Made by a program: the position numbers and the translations under genes
The notes under the pieces: model-generated
What the model was told of the DNA's origin: nothing
What the model saw: only the letters and a program-made list of their open reading frames with translations
Databases searched by the model: none
In this document: positions 24,301 through 36,619 of the stretch, piece after piece
How positions within the stretch are numbered: position 1 is the stretch's first letter
Layout of the letters: the number at the start of each line of letters is the position of its first letter
NCBI GenBank assembly: GCA_026419785.1
Contig: JAODTK010005165.1
Location: 62,001 to 126,000 of the forward strand
Origin: Sclerodactyla briareus
Lineage: Eukaryota > Echinodermata > Holothuroidea > Dendrochirotida > Sclerodactylidae
Length of the DNA stretch: 64,000 bases
Reading direction: 5' to 3'

Positions 24301-25429
24301 TTAGGCTATAAATTATGCGTCACAAATGACAACACAAGACCCTACATAGCATTCGGAACCACTGATTTTTACTATTATACTTTTTCATCTTTTGCATTTG
24401 TTTTGCCGTTCTTGAATGCTGATACCTACATGTGTTGTTGTTGATTTTTTTAAAAACGTTCGATAGCTTTGAAAGCATGGAGCCTAGAATGGACATTAAT
24501 CACTTTTTTTTTCTTCAGATATTTCAATGATATGCTTTCATCACAATGCCTGTCACCCCCTCCCCCACCTTAATATAGGAAGGTACATCTTCTGTTCATT
24601 CCTACTTGCCGTAAATACTCACTCTGATCGGCCGAATCGGTCAGCTGACCGAGCATTAACCGGCGTTAATGCCAATATCGGCACGGTTAATTGGTGTAAT
24701 GAATTTCGATTGTTCAGTGTCACAAGCATATCCTTCACAATGCTTTCTCCTGTAAACGCGCTACTCATACTTGACTATGATGGAGAGATCATTGTGCATT
24801 ACATGTCACGAATTGGCGCATTGACCAGAGCCATTAGTGTAAACACTTCGACGTTTTTGTATAAACATGCATGTCCCATTCACCCAATAGAGCGAGATAA
24901 CACCCAATGTAATGCTTGTCATGCCACATGTGAGGCGTGTTGCTCCCAAAGACGTGTGTTGACGTGTTGGACGACTTTTTTACCCGTTCAACGTAGACAC
25001 ACGTGGTCACAAACACACGCTTTGTTTTTGCGCTTATATGCGAGAGAAAGACTGTTGCAAGGATGCTTGGAAAATCCACAAAATTCCTGGAAGTTCATTA
25101 GGCTTAAATGCATTAGTTAATTTCGAATGAATGGGGTACGGTTATGGAGGTTATTCGGGGACTTGTCACTGTTAGTCAAGTCCAGACTCAATCTGTCAAT
25201 CTCAACTGCATACAGATCAGACACATCATTTGCCTCCACTAAAACAAGGACACCTGCACCTATTACTTTTTCCTAAGAGGTTGTTATGCATGATTTAGAA
25301 AAGACAATATTCCTGAATGGAAGCCCCACCCTAAATAAGAAAGAAGTAGAGTAGAGCAAGTTGAGCAGGCTCTCGAACAGATTCTGGAGTTAACTATCTT
25401 AGGGTTTTATACCATATGTCAGTTGTACT

Positions 25430-25730
25430 GTAGGCTGAGACGACTATCACATGAGCACTCACATAGAGACTGATATAATGCATTTTGTCTGCGGCTTTAT
25501 CTTGATGCTTAGATGACTATCACATGATCAATCATATGAGACTGATATATGCTATTTGCTGCAGGCTTTATATAATGCTTTTATATGACCTATCAAATGA
25601 ACAAAAATATAGACTTATAAATGCTTTTGTCTGAAAGAAGGCTTTAATTAATGCTTATAAACGCCTTACCTAACACTCACATAAGCAATCTCCACGCAAT
25701 CATATGGAGACTGATATAATGCAAACGGAA
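25430..25730. repeat. Short tandem repeat, about 80-bp unit
   Basis: Roughly four degenerate copies of gactatcacatgagcaatca, atgagactgatataatgc and tttgtctgcaggctttat. It lies in the exon 8-9a intron. Confidence 0.75.
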
Positions 25731-27118
25731 CTATTGTGTTCAACCAACAAATCTGGCACTTTTTATCATATTCACGAAAGGCAAAATTTTTGTCATAGCA
25801 AGAGAATGTTAGCATGGGAGTATGCAATCTAACCTAAAGAAATCCTACATTGCAAGGAAAAGCATGAAATGATAACAACCTCCAGTTAACCTACCCTCAG
25901 ACCCACTGACTTAATGACTGAGGCACATCTGCATCTGAGAAGAAATCAGGGGTAATGTGGGGTGTTGTCATTCTGACTGATGTGCTGTGAGTTGATCAGG
26001 TTCATGTGGACCTGGATTGAGGCAGATGGATGTTTGTGTATGACAACGTACCTCTCACAATACATATCCTGCAACCTATTGCCAAATCAGATCACATAGC
26101 TCCTAATGTTGTCTATGAACAGTAGACAAGGGTGTCTTGTCTATTACCAACTCAAACAATAACTCACAAAATTAGCTATTTACCCAACTTGATCAGTGAC
26201 TTCCGTGCCTGGAATCCAATTCATGTCATGTTCATCCACCTCATACCACATTCAGAAATTCCCCGAAATTGGTCTTACAGTACAGCTTCTGAAAATCCTG
26301 CTGTGTTTAATGGTGTTGACCGACATAAACACATACATATGCCAAAGTGATCACAAAGTCTCTTCCTGAACTTCATTCAAGGGAAGGGAAATTAGGGATG
26401 AAATTCCAAACTTCTGAATTAACTAGCAGGATTTGTGGCCAGGATTAAAGTTTTCTCCTTCTTCTCTCTCGACGCAAATCATGCTCAACCACTCGATAGG
26501 TCCATTCCGTGTTTGTTCCTTGTCTGTGAAAATATGGTGTGCCATCCACACCTCCGCAATGCATGCATGAATCTACCCTGTATGTAATGGCATCTTTCAG
26601 CATGACTACGACGTTTTCTTCTGGTCAGACAAAAGAAGGCAACAGCCTTTTCCTCATCTAAGATAAGCAATGAAGAGTCAGATATTAACACATACAACAT
26701 AAATACATTCTGTAACCAATACGCATTCAAGATGTTGGGGGGTACAAGTTCCATCTCATTCCCCCTTCTGACATGGGGGTCGGAGAGGGAAAGAAAGGTA
26801 TGGGTAACTCACCTCTATTCTACCTATCCTACAACCCTTATAGCACACTGGGTTGACAATTGTTTTTGCAATTAATCAATTAAATCAGGACTTACCGCAG
26901 TTCCAATTTTGGTCTTAGAAGGTATCACACACATCTAATTCTTTCCAAGGGAGGTACAGAAGTGCTTGTGTCCCTTTTCAAAACAAGACAATTATGTGGG
27001 ACAATGGAATATACATATAATGGTACTCCACATGCCAGGGAAAAGGTGTGATGGTCAAATTTGAGGTCGCACAGGGCCACCCGACCATCGAGTAAGTTGT
27101 GGGATCAATCAACGTTAC

Positions 27119-27217
27119 CTTCTGCTTTTGCTTTGAGGGCAGTGACGGCCTGTACTGGTCCTCGTTGATTTATCCAGGAAGACGTCTGGAGGGTTATTGT
27201 AGCTTCACATTCATAAC
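27119..27217 (-). CDS. ABCG2-like: ABCG2-like exon 8: NPADFF-type linker start
   Basis: The acceptor gcttttgtcag ends at 27218. The exon reads YECEAYNNPPDVFLD across one missing base, against human YHCEAYNNPADFFLDIING. This is the conserved end of the nucleotide-binding domain in ABCG proteins, where the linker to the membrane domain begins. A variable, charged tail follows, ending ...KAKAEG. The donor AG|gtaacg is at 27118. Length is 99 nt against 102 recalled for human. The first two bases (GT) complete a glycine codon with the G at the end of exon 7, the same phase as human Gly281. Confidence 0.88.
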
Positions 27218-28206
27218 CTGACAAAAGCAAAAATAAAGAATTTTAACAATTCGAGCTCCGATGTTTTCTACACAGGGCATTGGCAGAAAACGGGCTGGTG
27301 GAAGGGGAGGGGGAAAAATTAGGGGAAGGGGGGGGGGGGGGTTGAAGTGTGGCATGCAAGGGAGCCATGTGCGCCTCATCCCAATTTTGACCCCCACAAA
27401 ATATTTTCCGAGCATTTGAGAGATCGTCATTGTAGGAGGTAGGGTGAAGGTGTAAATATGTTGAATAGTGACTAAAATAGCACCAATTGGTCCTAAGGGT
27501 GTTTCAACACAACATCACGGTTTGAAACATCACTAAGGAAGATGAGGCACCCCCTTCCTTCCCTCAGATTCCTCCCCCATATTCGTCAACAATCAAGAAT
27601 CAAACCACCTCCCAATATGCCTCCCAGTCTGGCACCGCCCCTGGCATGGATAGCACACAGCCGGCAGACCAAATCTAGCCTATTTTCAAGATATTTGGCA
27701 ATTGGATTGACTCATTTTTAATTATTTGTCACAAGGCAAAAAGTTTCAAAACAAGAATCTTCATATGAATTCTGGTAAATTCAAAAGTATGGATTTGGAC
27801 TGAAGAACAACGACTCAGTTTTCTGGAATTGCTGTTTTTTAAGAGATTTGAAGAGTGGAAGATGAAGTGAATGGTTTCAAAATAGTGAAGAGTCCACAAA
27901 ACGTAATTTCAACTGCAATTCACAATAGCCAAATAACTAGATGACCAGAATCATTGACAGGTTTGCCATAGATTTTGCATCTCTGTGGATTTGGCCCCAC
28001 GTTTCTAGCTGGCGAGCTGCTTAATTTGCCTTCCTACTGCACTCCGTTACCGATGTATGAGCTGTCACAATTTGATGGTATTATTTACGCTCTACTCAAG
28101 AAGCCCCTAGCTCACCTGACCTGAACTTAAGACAGCAACCCCCAGCTGCTCTAACCAATAAACCCTACAATTGATAAGGTTTCTGGCATGAGAAATATGT
28201 GCTTAC
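27218..28206 (-). other. Intron between exons 7 and 8
   Basis: About 1.0 kb. A G-run occurs at 27330-27341, with G/A-rich flanks. Nothing else recognised. Confidence 0.75.
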
Positions 28207-28370
28207 CCTGTCTGAAAGTAGTCCAGGGTTTTGTCCGGCGGGCCTGGTAGGAAACGTGTTACCCCGGGAGACGGAGGTGTAACTGTCGAAGAGAGGCGGT
28301 AGATGGTGTACGCGAGGCTGGTGGATGGAGAAGAAGATTATGGTCCTCGTCCTCTCTTGGACACGCGCAT
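28207..28370 (-). CDS. ABCG2-like: ABCG2-like exon 7: H-loop (switch histidine)
   Basis: The key stretch is SKRGR, then TIIFFSIHQPR, human SKQGRTIIFSIHQPRYSIFKLFDSLTLL. The His of SIHQPR is the switch (H-loop) histidine that senses the ATP gamma-phosphate. Downstream come LFDS and then, in another frame, GPPDKTLDYFQTG, human GPAQEALGYFESAG. The donor GG|gtaagc at 28206 is canonical and falls at the human position to within a base. The 5' edge near 28370 is approximate, because no clean AG acceptor is visible before the ATG that matches the human MSKQG start. Small duplications (an extra TTC, an extra GG) make it about 12 nt longer than human. Confidence 0.86.
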
Positions 28371-28994
28371 TATCGGGGACAATCCCCCCAGAGGACCAAT
28401 AAAAGGGGAGTAACTTTTACTTCATTCCACTTAGGGTCGCCTGTCGTCAGCAGGCTAATTCCCAAAAACTTTTGGCCCCCACAGAAATGACGTCACACTA
28501 TAACTCCTCCTAGAGATCTCAATTGGGACTGGGTACGCCACTCACTTGTTATCATGATATATATACCTCTTTCCTACCTGTTTCCTTGTAATCTCATCAA
28601 AATCACGTTACTGGAGGAGGATGATCCACACAACAGTTCTGCACTTCAATTAGATAACAATTTGCCTTCACATTGTAATTCCAGGGGTGGATAAGTCTAA
28701 CATACCCCAACTATATGTTCAGATTTGCTTTTCTGATGCCTCCTTGGTAGGAAAAAGTGTCGGATATCTTTCTTGAGGAATCTAATTGCACCTAAATAAA
28801 CCTGTGGTAACAAACTTCTCTGGAACCTATCCCCCCTCCCCCCAAAAATCCTCAAGCATATGGTTGTACCCATGCTAACACAGTTGTTTCCTCTGTTTCT
28901 GCAATTTTGTTGAAGTCAAAGAGTAGGTGTGTGGCATGCTCCTATCGTGATCACAATCTCAGACCCTTCCCAGTTTAATTTTCCATCGACTCAC

Positions 28995-29169
28995 TTCGCA
29001 AGGAGGTGCATGACTGCGGCTGGCGGGTGTGGCCATCCAGCCTGTGGGGCTCGTTTTTTTCCCAGGAGGAACAGGAACAGGAGGGTGGGTTTGATGACAG
29101 TTCCCATTACCGACGCTGGTCCTCTTACGCTTCCCCTCCTGACACCCCTCTGATGGACTCGGTCCCCAC
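28995..29169 (-). CDS. ABCG2-like: ABCG2-like exon 6: ABC signature and Walker B
   Basis: This encodes VGTESIRGVSGGE, then (after a one-base slip) RKRTSV, matching human VGTQFIRGVSGGERKRTSIGMEL; VSGGE is the ABC signature (LSGGQ) loop. Further on come LLFL and, after an insertion, EP-TGLDGHTASAVMHLLA, human LFLDEPTTGLDSSTANAVLLLL (Walker B and D-loop). The donor AA|gtgagt at 28994 is phase 2, as in human. The segment is about 17 nt longer than human exon 6, and the excess sits between the Walker B FL and the Glu-Pro. The 5' edge is set by homology; the base where acceptor AG is expected is AT (29171-29170). A longer exon from the AG at 29201-29200 is possible. Confidence 0.87.
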
Positions 29170-29846
29170 ATGCGAGTGGAAGTTTTTTTCAAGAGTGTTC
29201 TGTGAGAATATCCACACCTAAACATTCTTCAAGGAGGAAACAGGGGACAAATGTTGAGATAGAAAAAGATGGGCAGGAAAACAACATAAATTTTGATGAA
29301 AAGTGAGCAAAATGGAAAGGAAATAATTATATTTCTTGCATTTCATATTCAGTGGCATTTTCCTTTCGATTGGCTGGAAATTGTGATGAAATTAGAAGTG
29401 GTGGTTAGTGGATCAGGGCGGGCCAACCTTGTTTGAGACTCAGTAGCAGCAACTAGCTCTCCTCAATCGACAGTGAGTGTCCAGTATCTAGATCCTATAA
29501 TATATTGGCACAAAATCCCCTCTTCAGTCCACTCTCTCTTACAAGGGCGCAACCACACTGTAAAAGTTGGGTGGGCGTCCTAAGCAATGAAGAGCATCGA
29601 TTTCTGTGGTGTGGTGGAAGAAAAAATTGCGGAGAGAGGCCCCAGTGTGGATTGAATAATTGAAATAGCGGAGAGGTTTGGCTACGAAGAATATCCAACT
29701 TGTAAACTTTAGATTCACAAACGGTACCTTGAATACAAAAGTCTATGTTGGTGGACAGATAGACCCAAGACGACCAGGACAGACAGACTAGAACAGACAT
29801 TTTGTAGGTAACGGCACCCCGAGAGAAGACGAAGCCTATTACTCAC

Positions 29847-30000
29847 CTTTCGGTGTCTGCACAATGAACCAGTCCCAGTTCTTTGATAACATCATCGACC
29901 CGGTCTTTGCGCTTCAGACTCGAGATATCCCTTCGGAAAGACGGAGAGCAGCAGAGAATGCCAGGTTCTCCCTGACTGTCAATGTCCCATGACAACATAT
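29847..30000 (-). CDS. ABCG2-like: ABCG2-like exon 5: helical subdomain (VRENL)
   Basis: The acceptor tttcctctgactcttcag ends at 30001. After a damaged start (expected DDVVMG) the frame reads LTVRENLAFSAALRL, almost identical to human LTVRENLQFSAALRL, and then, after a frameshift, KRKDRVDDVIKELGLVHCADT, human ERINRVIQELGLDKVADS. The donor AAAG|gtgagt is at 29846. Length is 154 nt against 153 recalled. This is the alpha-helical subdomain that couples the ATPase to the membrane domain. The residue equivalent to human Gln141, site of the common Q141K reduced-function variant, reads as Ala here. Frameshifts lie near the start, in the middle and at the last codon. Confidence 0.95.
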
Positions 30001-30317
30001 CTGAAGAGTCAGAGGAAACAGGATGACAGAAAGATTGACACGATGAACAAAGAAATATTTAATTATTTATTGCAGCTAACAGTGCTACATTTGCTAGTTG
30101 GTTTAATACAATCCAACCCGGTTCTGATATCACTCAAAAGGAGTGACACGGACTACCCCAAAGGAAATAAGAAGAGTGCCTATGAAGTTGTGAAATTTTC
30201 TGGTTATTATCTGACCAAATGACTACTGGTCAGCTATTAAGTGGACCTTGAGGTTTAGGTAAAAAAAAAAAAAAAAACATGAAGCTCCCCAAAGAATGAG
30301 ATTGTGTTGCAATTGGG

Positions 30318-30890
30318 ATAATAATAATATAATAATACATGGTTCTTATATAGCGCCAAACAAATTACGGAACGTAATTCTCATGGCGCTTAACAGCAAA
30401 AGACCGAAACAATTATAACTTATATATGCCTTAGTTTGAAAAATTAGGGGTTAAAAAAGTTTGTCAGACACGACAAAGTTTTGACAGACTGGCACATTTC
30501 AGAAGAGAGTTCCAAAGAAAGAAATGGTGCATTGTAGAAAACATTCGTTGAACCATAAGTACGAGGATTGATCCTGGGGACGAGTAACGCTCTATGTGAG
30601 CCGGATCGGAGTGATCTTGGAGCTTGCCGACCGAAGTGGAAGCATATTAGAGAGGTCGATATGGCCCTTGATCGTTTAGGCATTTATAAAACATCAGTAG
30701 AATCTTATAATTGATTCGTTCAAGAATCGGAAGCCAATGAGCTCAACCTTGGCCGAGTACATGGTCATATTTGGCAATTCTCGACACGAGACGTGCATCT
30801 GTGTTCAGTACAACATTGTAATCTGGTCAAGGTCTGCAATCTGCAGTCCATACAACATACCCTTTAGATGGACCTAAGGGATGAAATACC
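30318..30890 (-). repeat. 'tatatagcgcc' dispersed element
   Basis: One end is (aat)n-rich followed by tggttcttatatagcgccaa and tctcatggcgctt, a motif widespread at the ends of repeats in marine invertebrate and some vertebrate genomes. Further in are agagagttccaaagaaag and cattgtagaaaacattcgtt, also typical of that family. Orientation is taken from the A/T-rich tail lying at the low-coordinate end. The far limit is approximate. Confidence 0.6.
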
Positions 30891-31261
30891 ACTTTCCTTG
30901 CTTGCATGGCATGAAAGTGTGTTTTCTATTTCCGTGTTAAATTTGTGTAATTGGATACTAGAATTGAAAGAAAGCTGCAATTTATCAATGGTGAGTGAAT
31001 CTCCCTAAAGGGATGAAATACAATACTTTTCTCACATGGAAGTGTAGTGTTGGCCCTTTCTCTGTGTTTGCATTTGGTTGTATCGATTGGAATCCTAGAA
31101 TTTTTAAAGCCAGTCCCATAACCCTACTCTGGCTAACTCTCTATAAAGACTGCATAATGCAGTATGTGTCAATCGCGGGATAGATATGAAGACCAACACC
31201 AAACACACCACTGCACAAAGCTGACACTGGTTGCATTTCAGCTAGGCAGTGATTGTATGTA

Positions 31262-31930
31262 GTTCTGGGGTGTCAGGGGAGGAGTTACCCTGTTACATAA
31301 ACTCAGAGCCAATTAGACATGTTCAGGCGGTAAATCGCCGACGGGATAACACTGCAGGAAGGGCCTTTGTTGACATCGTTTGAAGAAAGCACATTGAAGT
31401 TCACTGTTTCCATTTGCACCTTATGGTGACTTTGAAATGACCTAAACTGTTTATTCAAGACCAACTGTAGTTCACATTATCCAAGTTTCGTTCGATCTGA
31501 CAAAGTTAGAAAAATCTCAAATAAAACGCAAATTCACTCTGGTGACTTGAAATTAGCGTCAGGTTTGTCGGGACCCACTTACTCATCAAGTTTCATGTAA
31601 AGCAGGATCTAACTCTGATTTGTCGCGAAAAAACAGCAAATTTGACCTCCGGTGCCTTGAAATCACCCCGTAGGTGTCAGGGACATTTTTTGTCCCCCCC
31701 CACCACCAAGTTCATGTAATTGCGGACCAACTCGTTAAAAACCTGCAAATAGAGCGCAGCAAACATTGCTTAGTGACGCCCCCACTTTTCGAGCTCATAC
31801 GAGATTTTGCTTGGACGGACATGTGTACCAAGTTTTTTCAGTTCCATCGGAATGAAGCGTAAAGAGTTATTGCGCTACGCCTAAGGTTTCCGGCGGGGGC
31901 GGCGGCGGAGACGGAGGCAAACACTGTGGC
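31262..31930 (+). repeat. GC-tailed interspersed repeat, copy 1
   Basis: Shares its whole length and order with 38905-39540: a start with aaatcgccgac, then gaagaaagcacattg, ccaactgtagttcacat, ccaagtttcgttcg, two internal units of aatttgacctccggtg ... gggacc ... tttcatgtaa, and a tail gcctaaggtttccggcgggggcggcggcgg. Direct orientation. Family unknown. Confidence 0.8.
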
Positions 31931-32091
31931 GGGGTATGATGACGCCTGCACAGGCACCAACATGGTCCTACCCTTCAGTCATCTCCAAGGGTACTGTGAA
32001 TCCTAGGAAGGAAGTATGAACCTTAGGCCCAATGGCAAGATCCAATGGGATACCCCCCCTCCCCCGAGGGCTATCAAAACAACGAAAGAGA

Positions 32092-33705
32092 AAACCAGAA
32101 AGCCCAAAAGGCTAGTGATTCCTTGGGACACAACGTATGGTGTGTTCAAGTCTAATTTCTACTAACACCAGTCGTGCTTAAACTGAGATCAATAGCAATA
32201 AGGTAATAGGCATGTTTCATGACCAGCCAGGAGGTTGGAACATAGCATTGATTACAAGGTTAAAGTATTCGGCCCAAAATTCCAGCATTTTACAAGCACG
32301 TTATTATGATGGAGCGCTTGAACTGTTGAAATGTTGTACAACAATAAATAGCTTGCATGCATCATCATGGGAAGCAACCCACCAAGTTTGAATTGATCCC
32401 ACCGGATTGTTGGACTTTGCCTGATTACAAGGTAACAAGTGCCAAAAATACCAGAATTTTACAAGTATCATTTTGCCCAAGGTGACCCTGACTCATTACA
32501 AAAATAAAAGCATTATGTACTCATCAGGGCAAGCACACCCACAAAGTTTGAATTGATCCCACCAGGCCTGTTTGGACTTTGCCTGCTTACAAGGTAAAAG
32601 TGCCCAAAATACCAAGAATTTACAAATTTCCACATTTTCACCAAAAGTGACCCCCAACTCATAAACCATTAAATAGTTCATGTACTCATCATGGGAAGGC
32701 CACCCACCAAGTTTGAACTTGATTCCACCAGGCATGTTGACTTTGCCTGATTACCAATGGTTAAAAGTGCCCAAAATACCAGAATTTTACATGTTTTATC
32801 CACTTTTTGCCCAATTGACCCCCGGCTCATACAACAATAAATAGGTACATGAATCATCAAGGAAGCACACCCACAAGTTTGGAACTGATCCACCAGCATG
32901 TTGGAACTTGCCTGATTACAAGGTAAAAGTGCCCAAAATACCAGAATTTTACAGTACACTTTTTGCCAAAGTTGACCAACTAATACAACAATAAATAGCC
33001 GTAAAGGACTCATCATGGGAGCCACCACCCACCAGTTGAACTTGATCCCACCAGGCATGTTGGACTTTGCCTGCATTACAAGTTAAAAGTGCCCAAAATA
33101 CCAGAATTTTACAAGTTTCCACTTTTTGCCCAAGTTGACCCCATACTCATACAACAATAAATAGCGTTCCTGTTATCATCATGGGAAGAACACCCACCAA
33201 TTTGAAACTGATCCATCAGGCGGTTGGCTTTGCCTAACTAAGGAAAAAGTCCCCAAAATACCAGAATTTAAAGTTTTCCACTTTTGTGCCCAAAATGACC
33301 CCTACCCATACAACAATCAAAAGCATTCATGTACTCACCGTGGGAAGCACACCCACCACGTTTGAAGTTGAACTCCACCAAGCATGTTGGAATTTGCATG
33401 ATTACAAGGTTAAAAGGCCCAAAATACCAGAATTCTTGTTTAAACAATTTCCAAACTTTTGCCAAAAATGGACCCCTACTCATACAACAATCAATAGTAG
33501 CGTTCATTTTACTCTAGGGGGGGGGAAGCAAGCACACCCACCAAGTTTGAACTTGATCCCCACAGCAGGTTGGACTTGGCCTGCTCTACAAGGTTAGCGC
33601 GTTACATACAACATACAACAATACTAAATACACACATCCACACACAACGCCCACGCGGGACTGCATAGATCTTGGGACTCCAGTACAAGGAATCAAAAAG
33701 GAATG
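32092..33705 (+). mobile_element. Helitron/pearl-like tandem-array element, copy C
   Basis: The left end is agcccaaaaggctagtgattccttg (hairpin arms agcc/ggct). The centre holds about eight copies of a 165-bp unit with catgtactcatcatgggaag, cacccaccaagtttgaactt, gatcccaccaggcatgttgg and gtgcccaaaataccagaatt. A short CA-rich stretch follows (33625-33652), then the right end gcatagatcttgggac...caaggaatcaaaaag. The 165-bp monomer aligns module by module with the half-units of copies A, E and F, although diverged. Confidence 0.65.
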
Positions 33706-34499
33706 TTAGTTCAAAGATAGGTGTAATTTTTAGATATAGCTCAATTGGTTAGCCAAAATTGCCCACGGAGAGGGGCGGGCGGGAGCGCCCCAGCACCGCA
33801 CCCCCCACCCCCCCCAAGGACAAACATTTCAGGTGATTCATGCACTTTAATGCCTAAACGCACACCACATGCACTGCACAATATTAATACCGGATCGTGA
33901 GATATGGACCTTTGTACCTTTTCATCATCGCCAGGACCAATATTTGCTTTTTGAGTTGTTGTGTTTTTTGGTGTGTGTGCTGTGTGGGTCTGTGAGTAAC
34001 AGCTGTCACGTGTGACCGACCTTGTTAAAGCCTCTCTTATATAAGGTTCATTTATCCAACTGGTACGACAGGTTGTCCACAGACATTTAGGTCGCACTGA
34101 GGCGTTCATACTGTGTCAATTGAACACCAAGGGAAGGAAGGAAAGAGTGGAAACGAGATCCATGCACCAAAAATATACGAAAGACCAATTTGGGGAATAC
34201 GGGGGTATTCAGAGATGAACTATGAACCCCTCCACTCCCTCTGCCATTGACAAGGTATCCTAAATACGGACTGGATACAGGAGGGGTGGGGGTGGGGGAG
34301 AGGCAGGGGATGAGCAGCAAGAAAGTCTGGGGTATCAGTCAAATGCCATCCTTAACAATCCAGTACAATCCAAAAGATGGGGTGGGGGGCATGGCACAGT
34401 TCTCCCTTTTATTGTCACAAAAGATCCTCATTGGATTTTTTCTTTCATAAGCATGTGCCTCAGTTAACTATCATTATTAAGGACCAGGGAACAGTGTAA

Positions 34500-34720
34500 A
34501 TGGTGGTACATTAAACAAACTTTCACGCCCTCCCTGACCAGTGGAAACCTGGTATAATTGGCCCTAATTCCCGTGAAAATTCTGGCGACCGCTACTGTCC
34601 ATAATTCCAGGGGAAAAAAGCCTGGTGATCACTATTACCCATAATTCCAGTGGAAACCAGGAGCCTTCATTGTCCAAAGTCAGTGGAAGAAGGCCACTGA
34701 TAATTGTCTAAACCCACACC
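34500..34720. repeat. Degenerate tandem repeat, about 65-bp unit
   Basis: Roughly four copies of ccataattccagtggaaa followed by ccaggag or tctggcgacc variants. Part of an overlapping minus-strand ORF (34667-34903) falls here, which argues against that ORF being a gene. Confidence 0.65.
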
Positions 34721-35649
34721 AGGATGTAATTCCACTAGCTTATTGTACAAGGAAATTACTACTTCATGGGAAAGGGGCTCGGTACAAAAGACCGTAATCT
34801 CTACGGCTGGGGACGGTTCCACCCGTGCTAGAATGGCCAGGAAATTCGGAGTCCATAGACAACGCTCAATAATCCTTGCATGGTCTATGCTGCAAAAAGT
34901 CATTGAAAGACTGTAATCCTACATACTAGGCCCCACTGGAACGACAATACAATCGTCGGGATAGAGTTCATAGGGGAAAGGCTCCATTTAAGGGCCAGTG
35001 GCACAGCTGCCCCCCCCCCCCATGAGAAAGATCGAGAGGGCTAAATCAGGAAATCTGCAAGCGAAAAAACCAGGCAAGGAAATAAAGGAGGAGGGAAGGG
35101 GGGAGACAAGGAGGGAAAAATGAGAAAAAAACGGAAAACCAGAAAAATTCAGGAAAAAGTCCGGACTGAATTGATAATTCAGTCCCAAAAGTGGCATTGA
35201 AGGTGATGGGGGCTATGGCGAGTACAGGAGCCCTCTCCTCTGACGCCCCTCATGCGAGATGGCCGTCACCTTCCCCACCCCCATAAAAAAACAGAAAATG
35301 GAAATGAAAATCATTCAAATATAGCCACCATTTCGCATCTCAGATCTCACCCAGCTTGTGTTGAATTTTTTGCAGGCAGGGTGAATGTGCTGAAGTTAAA
35401 ACAAGGTAGGATTATATTATTTGACACTGACAAAACCTGCTCAAGTGAACATATCACTCTCCCTATCATAATATGTACAGAGCAAATACACTAGGTCAAT
35501 AGGTTGACACTTTCGACGAAAACATTATGATTATATACAAGAGCAAAATATACATGACAATGCAAACAAAATGCTAGATCCATACGTAGGTTACACTTAG
35601 GATTACCGGAGCATCACTATTCACTGAATTAACCATCTTACCACATGGA

Positions 35650-35900
35650 TGCAGGCACGTACTGAGATTTGTCTGGGGGGGGGGGGGGGGGGGGGAGGGG
35701 ATGAAGTTCAGAACCCAAATAGCAGTGCGCCCTCAATATGTGGCCTCACCTCCCTATTGGCAAATGAATAAGTACTGGTTATGGGCCCTAGATACATTGC
35801 TAGCTGCAATATTTTTGTAAATAGCTGAAAAACCTCCACTGAAATGCAAAAATCAGGTTTTTGTGTTGAAATTTTTGGGTCACTGGGTCAGGGGGGGTTC
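35650..35900 (+). repeat. Poly-G dispersed repeat, copy 1
   Basis: Starts near gcaggcacgtactgagattt, has a long G-run (35677-35694), then agtgcgccctcaatatgtgg, cctcacctccctattggcaa and, at the other end, gggtcactgggtcaggggggg. The same blocks occur in inverse orientation at 47800-48110. It resembles non-autonomous DNA transposons with a gcagtggcgtac-type end, but no complete terminal pair is clear. Confidence 0.6.
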
Positions 35901-36619
35901 TTCTGACTTTGTCTCAGGCAAGACACAAAGTGGGGAAGGTTGGAGTTTCAAGCTCTTTGCTTATTTCTCTGCCCCTGATAGAAGCTTTAAAATGGTATGA
36001 TGAATGATATGATCCTGGAACTGAACCATTCATATGTTTAACTGTAAACAGCATATCAATGTGACCTTTGAAGTGTGTAACGAAGAAACATGACAAAGCA
36101 CTGCATGCGAGGGGATCGAAAAACAAACTTTACCAGGCATAAGGCATAGATGATACACCCATGGAAGATGCGCCCCAGAGCGCACAAAACACTGATGCCT
36201 TACTGGGCCTCCCTAGAAGCTGAGAAAATAGAACAATATCTCCCTGCTTAGATGCTACTTGCTAGGTGTCCATACCACCTATCCCCAACTCATCCCTCCT
36301 CAAGATACATGCTTGAATGGTGCAATGTCATCCCATATGTGTCCCTTAAAAAAAAATCGGAATTGTTTGGCAGTCGTAGCCTACATAGCTAGACTACTGC
36401 AAGTAATTGTTGTACATTTCACAAGAACTCTGAGCTCTAACAGCGGGCACGAGAGGAAATACGGAGTACAGGTAGAAGGAAAGAAGACGCCAGTGAATAA
36501 CCTTGCACATATCTTAACGGGACTTACAATCAGAGACCACTTGAAAGTGTTTTTTTTTGTTTACTAGTAGTATATAGGAGGAGGGAACTGCAGTGAGTTC
36601 AACCTTACACACATCTTAC

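Larger units (their letters stand above)
20282..27118 (-). other. Intron between exons 8 and 9a
   Basis: About 6.8 kb, containing a tandem-array element at 22605-24300 and a short tandem repeat at 25430-25730. At 24641-24654 lies a perfect 14-bp palindrome, cggtcagctgaccg. A stretch at 25100-25270 has an open minus-strand frame (VLVLVEANDVSDLYAVEIDR) of unknown meaning. Confidence 0.6.
30001..36619 (-). other. Intron between exons 4 and 5
   Basis: About 6.6 kb of stacked repeats: a dispersed element at 30318-30890, a GC-rich-tailed repeat at 31262-31930, a tandem-array element at 32092-33705, a short tandem repeat at 34500-34720 and a poly-G repeat at 35650-35900. 33710-34490 and 34730-35640 show no recognised feature. 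Confidence 0.75.

Noticed and set aside
34667..34916. ORFs on both strands, one with FLAILARVEPS that faintly resembles ABCG2 exon 4
   Set aside because: A far better exon 4 with proper splice sites exists at 36620-36733, and this stretch overlaps a tandem repeat.
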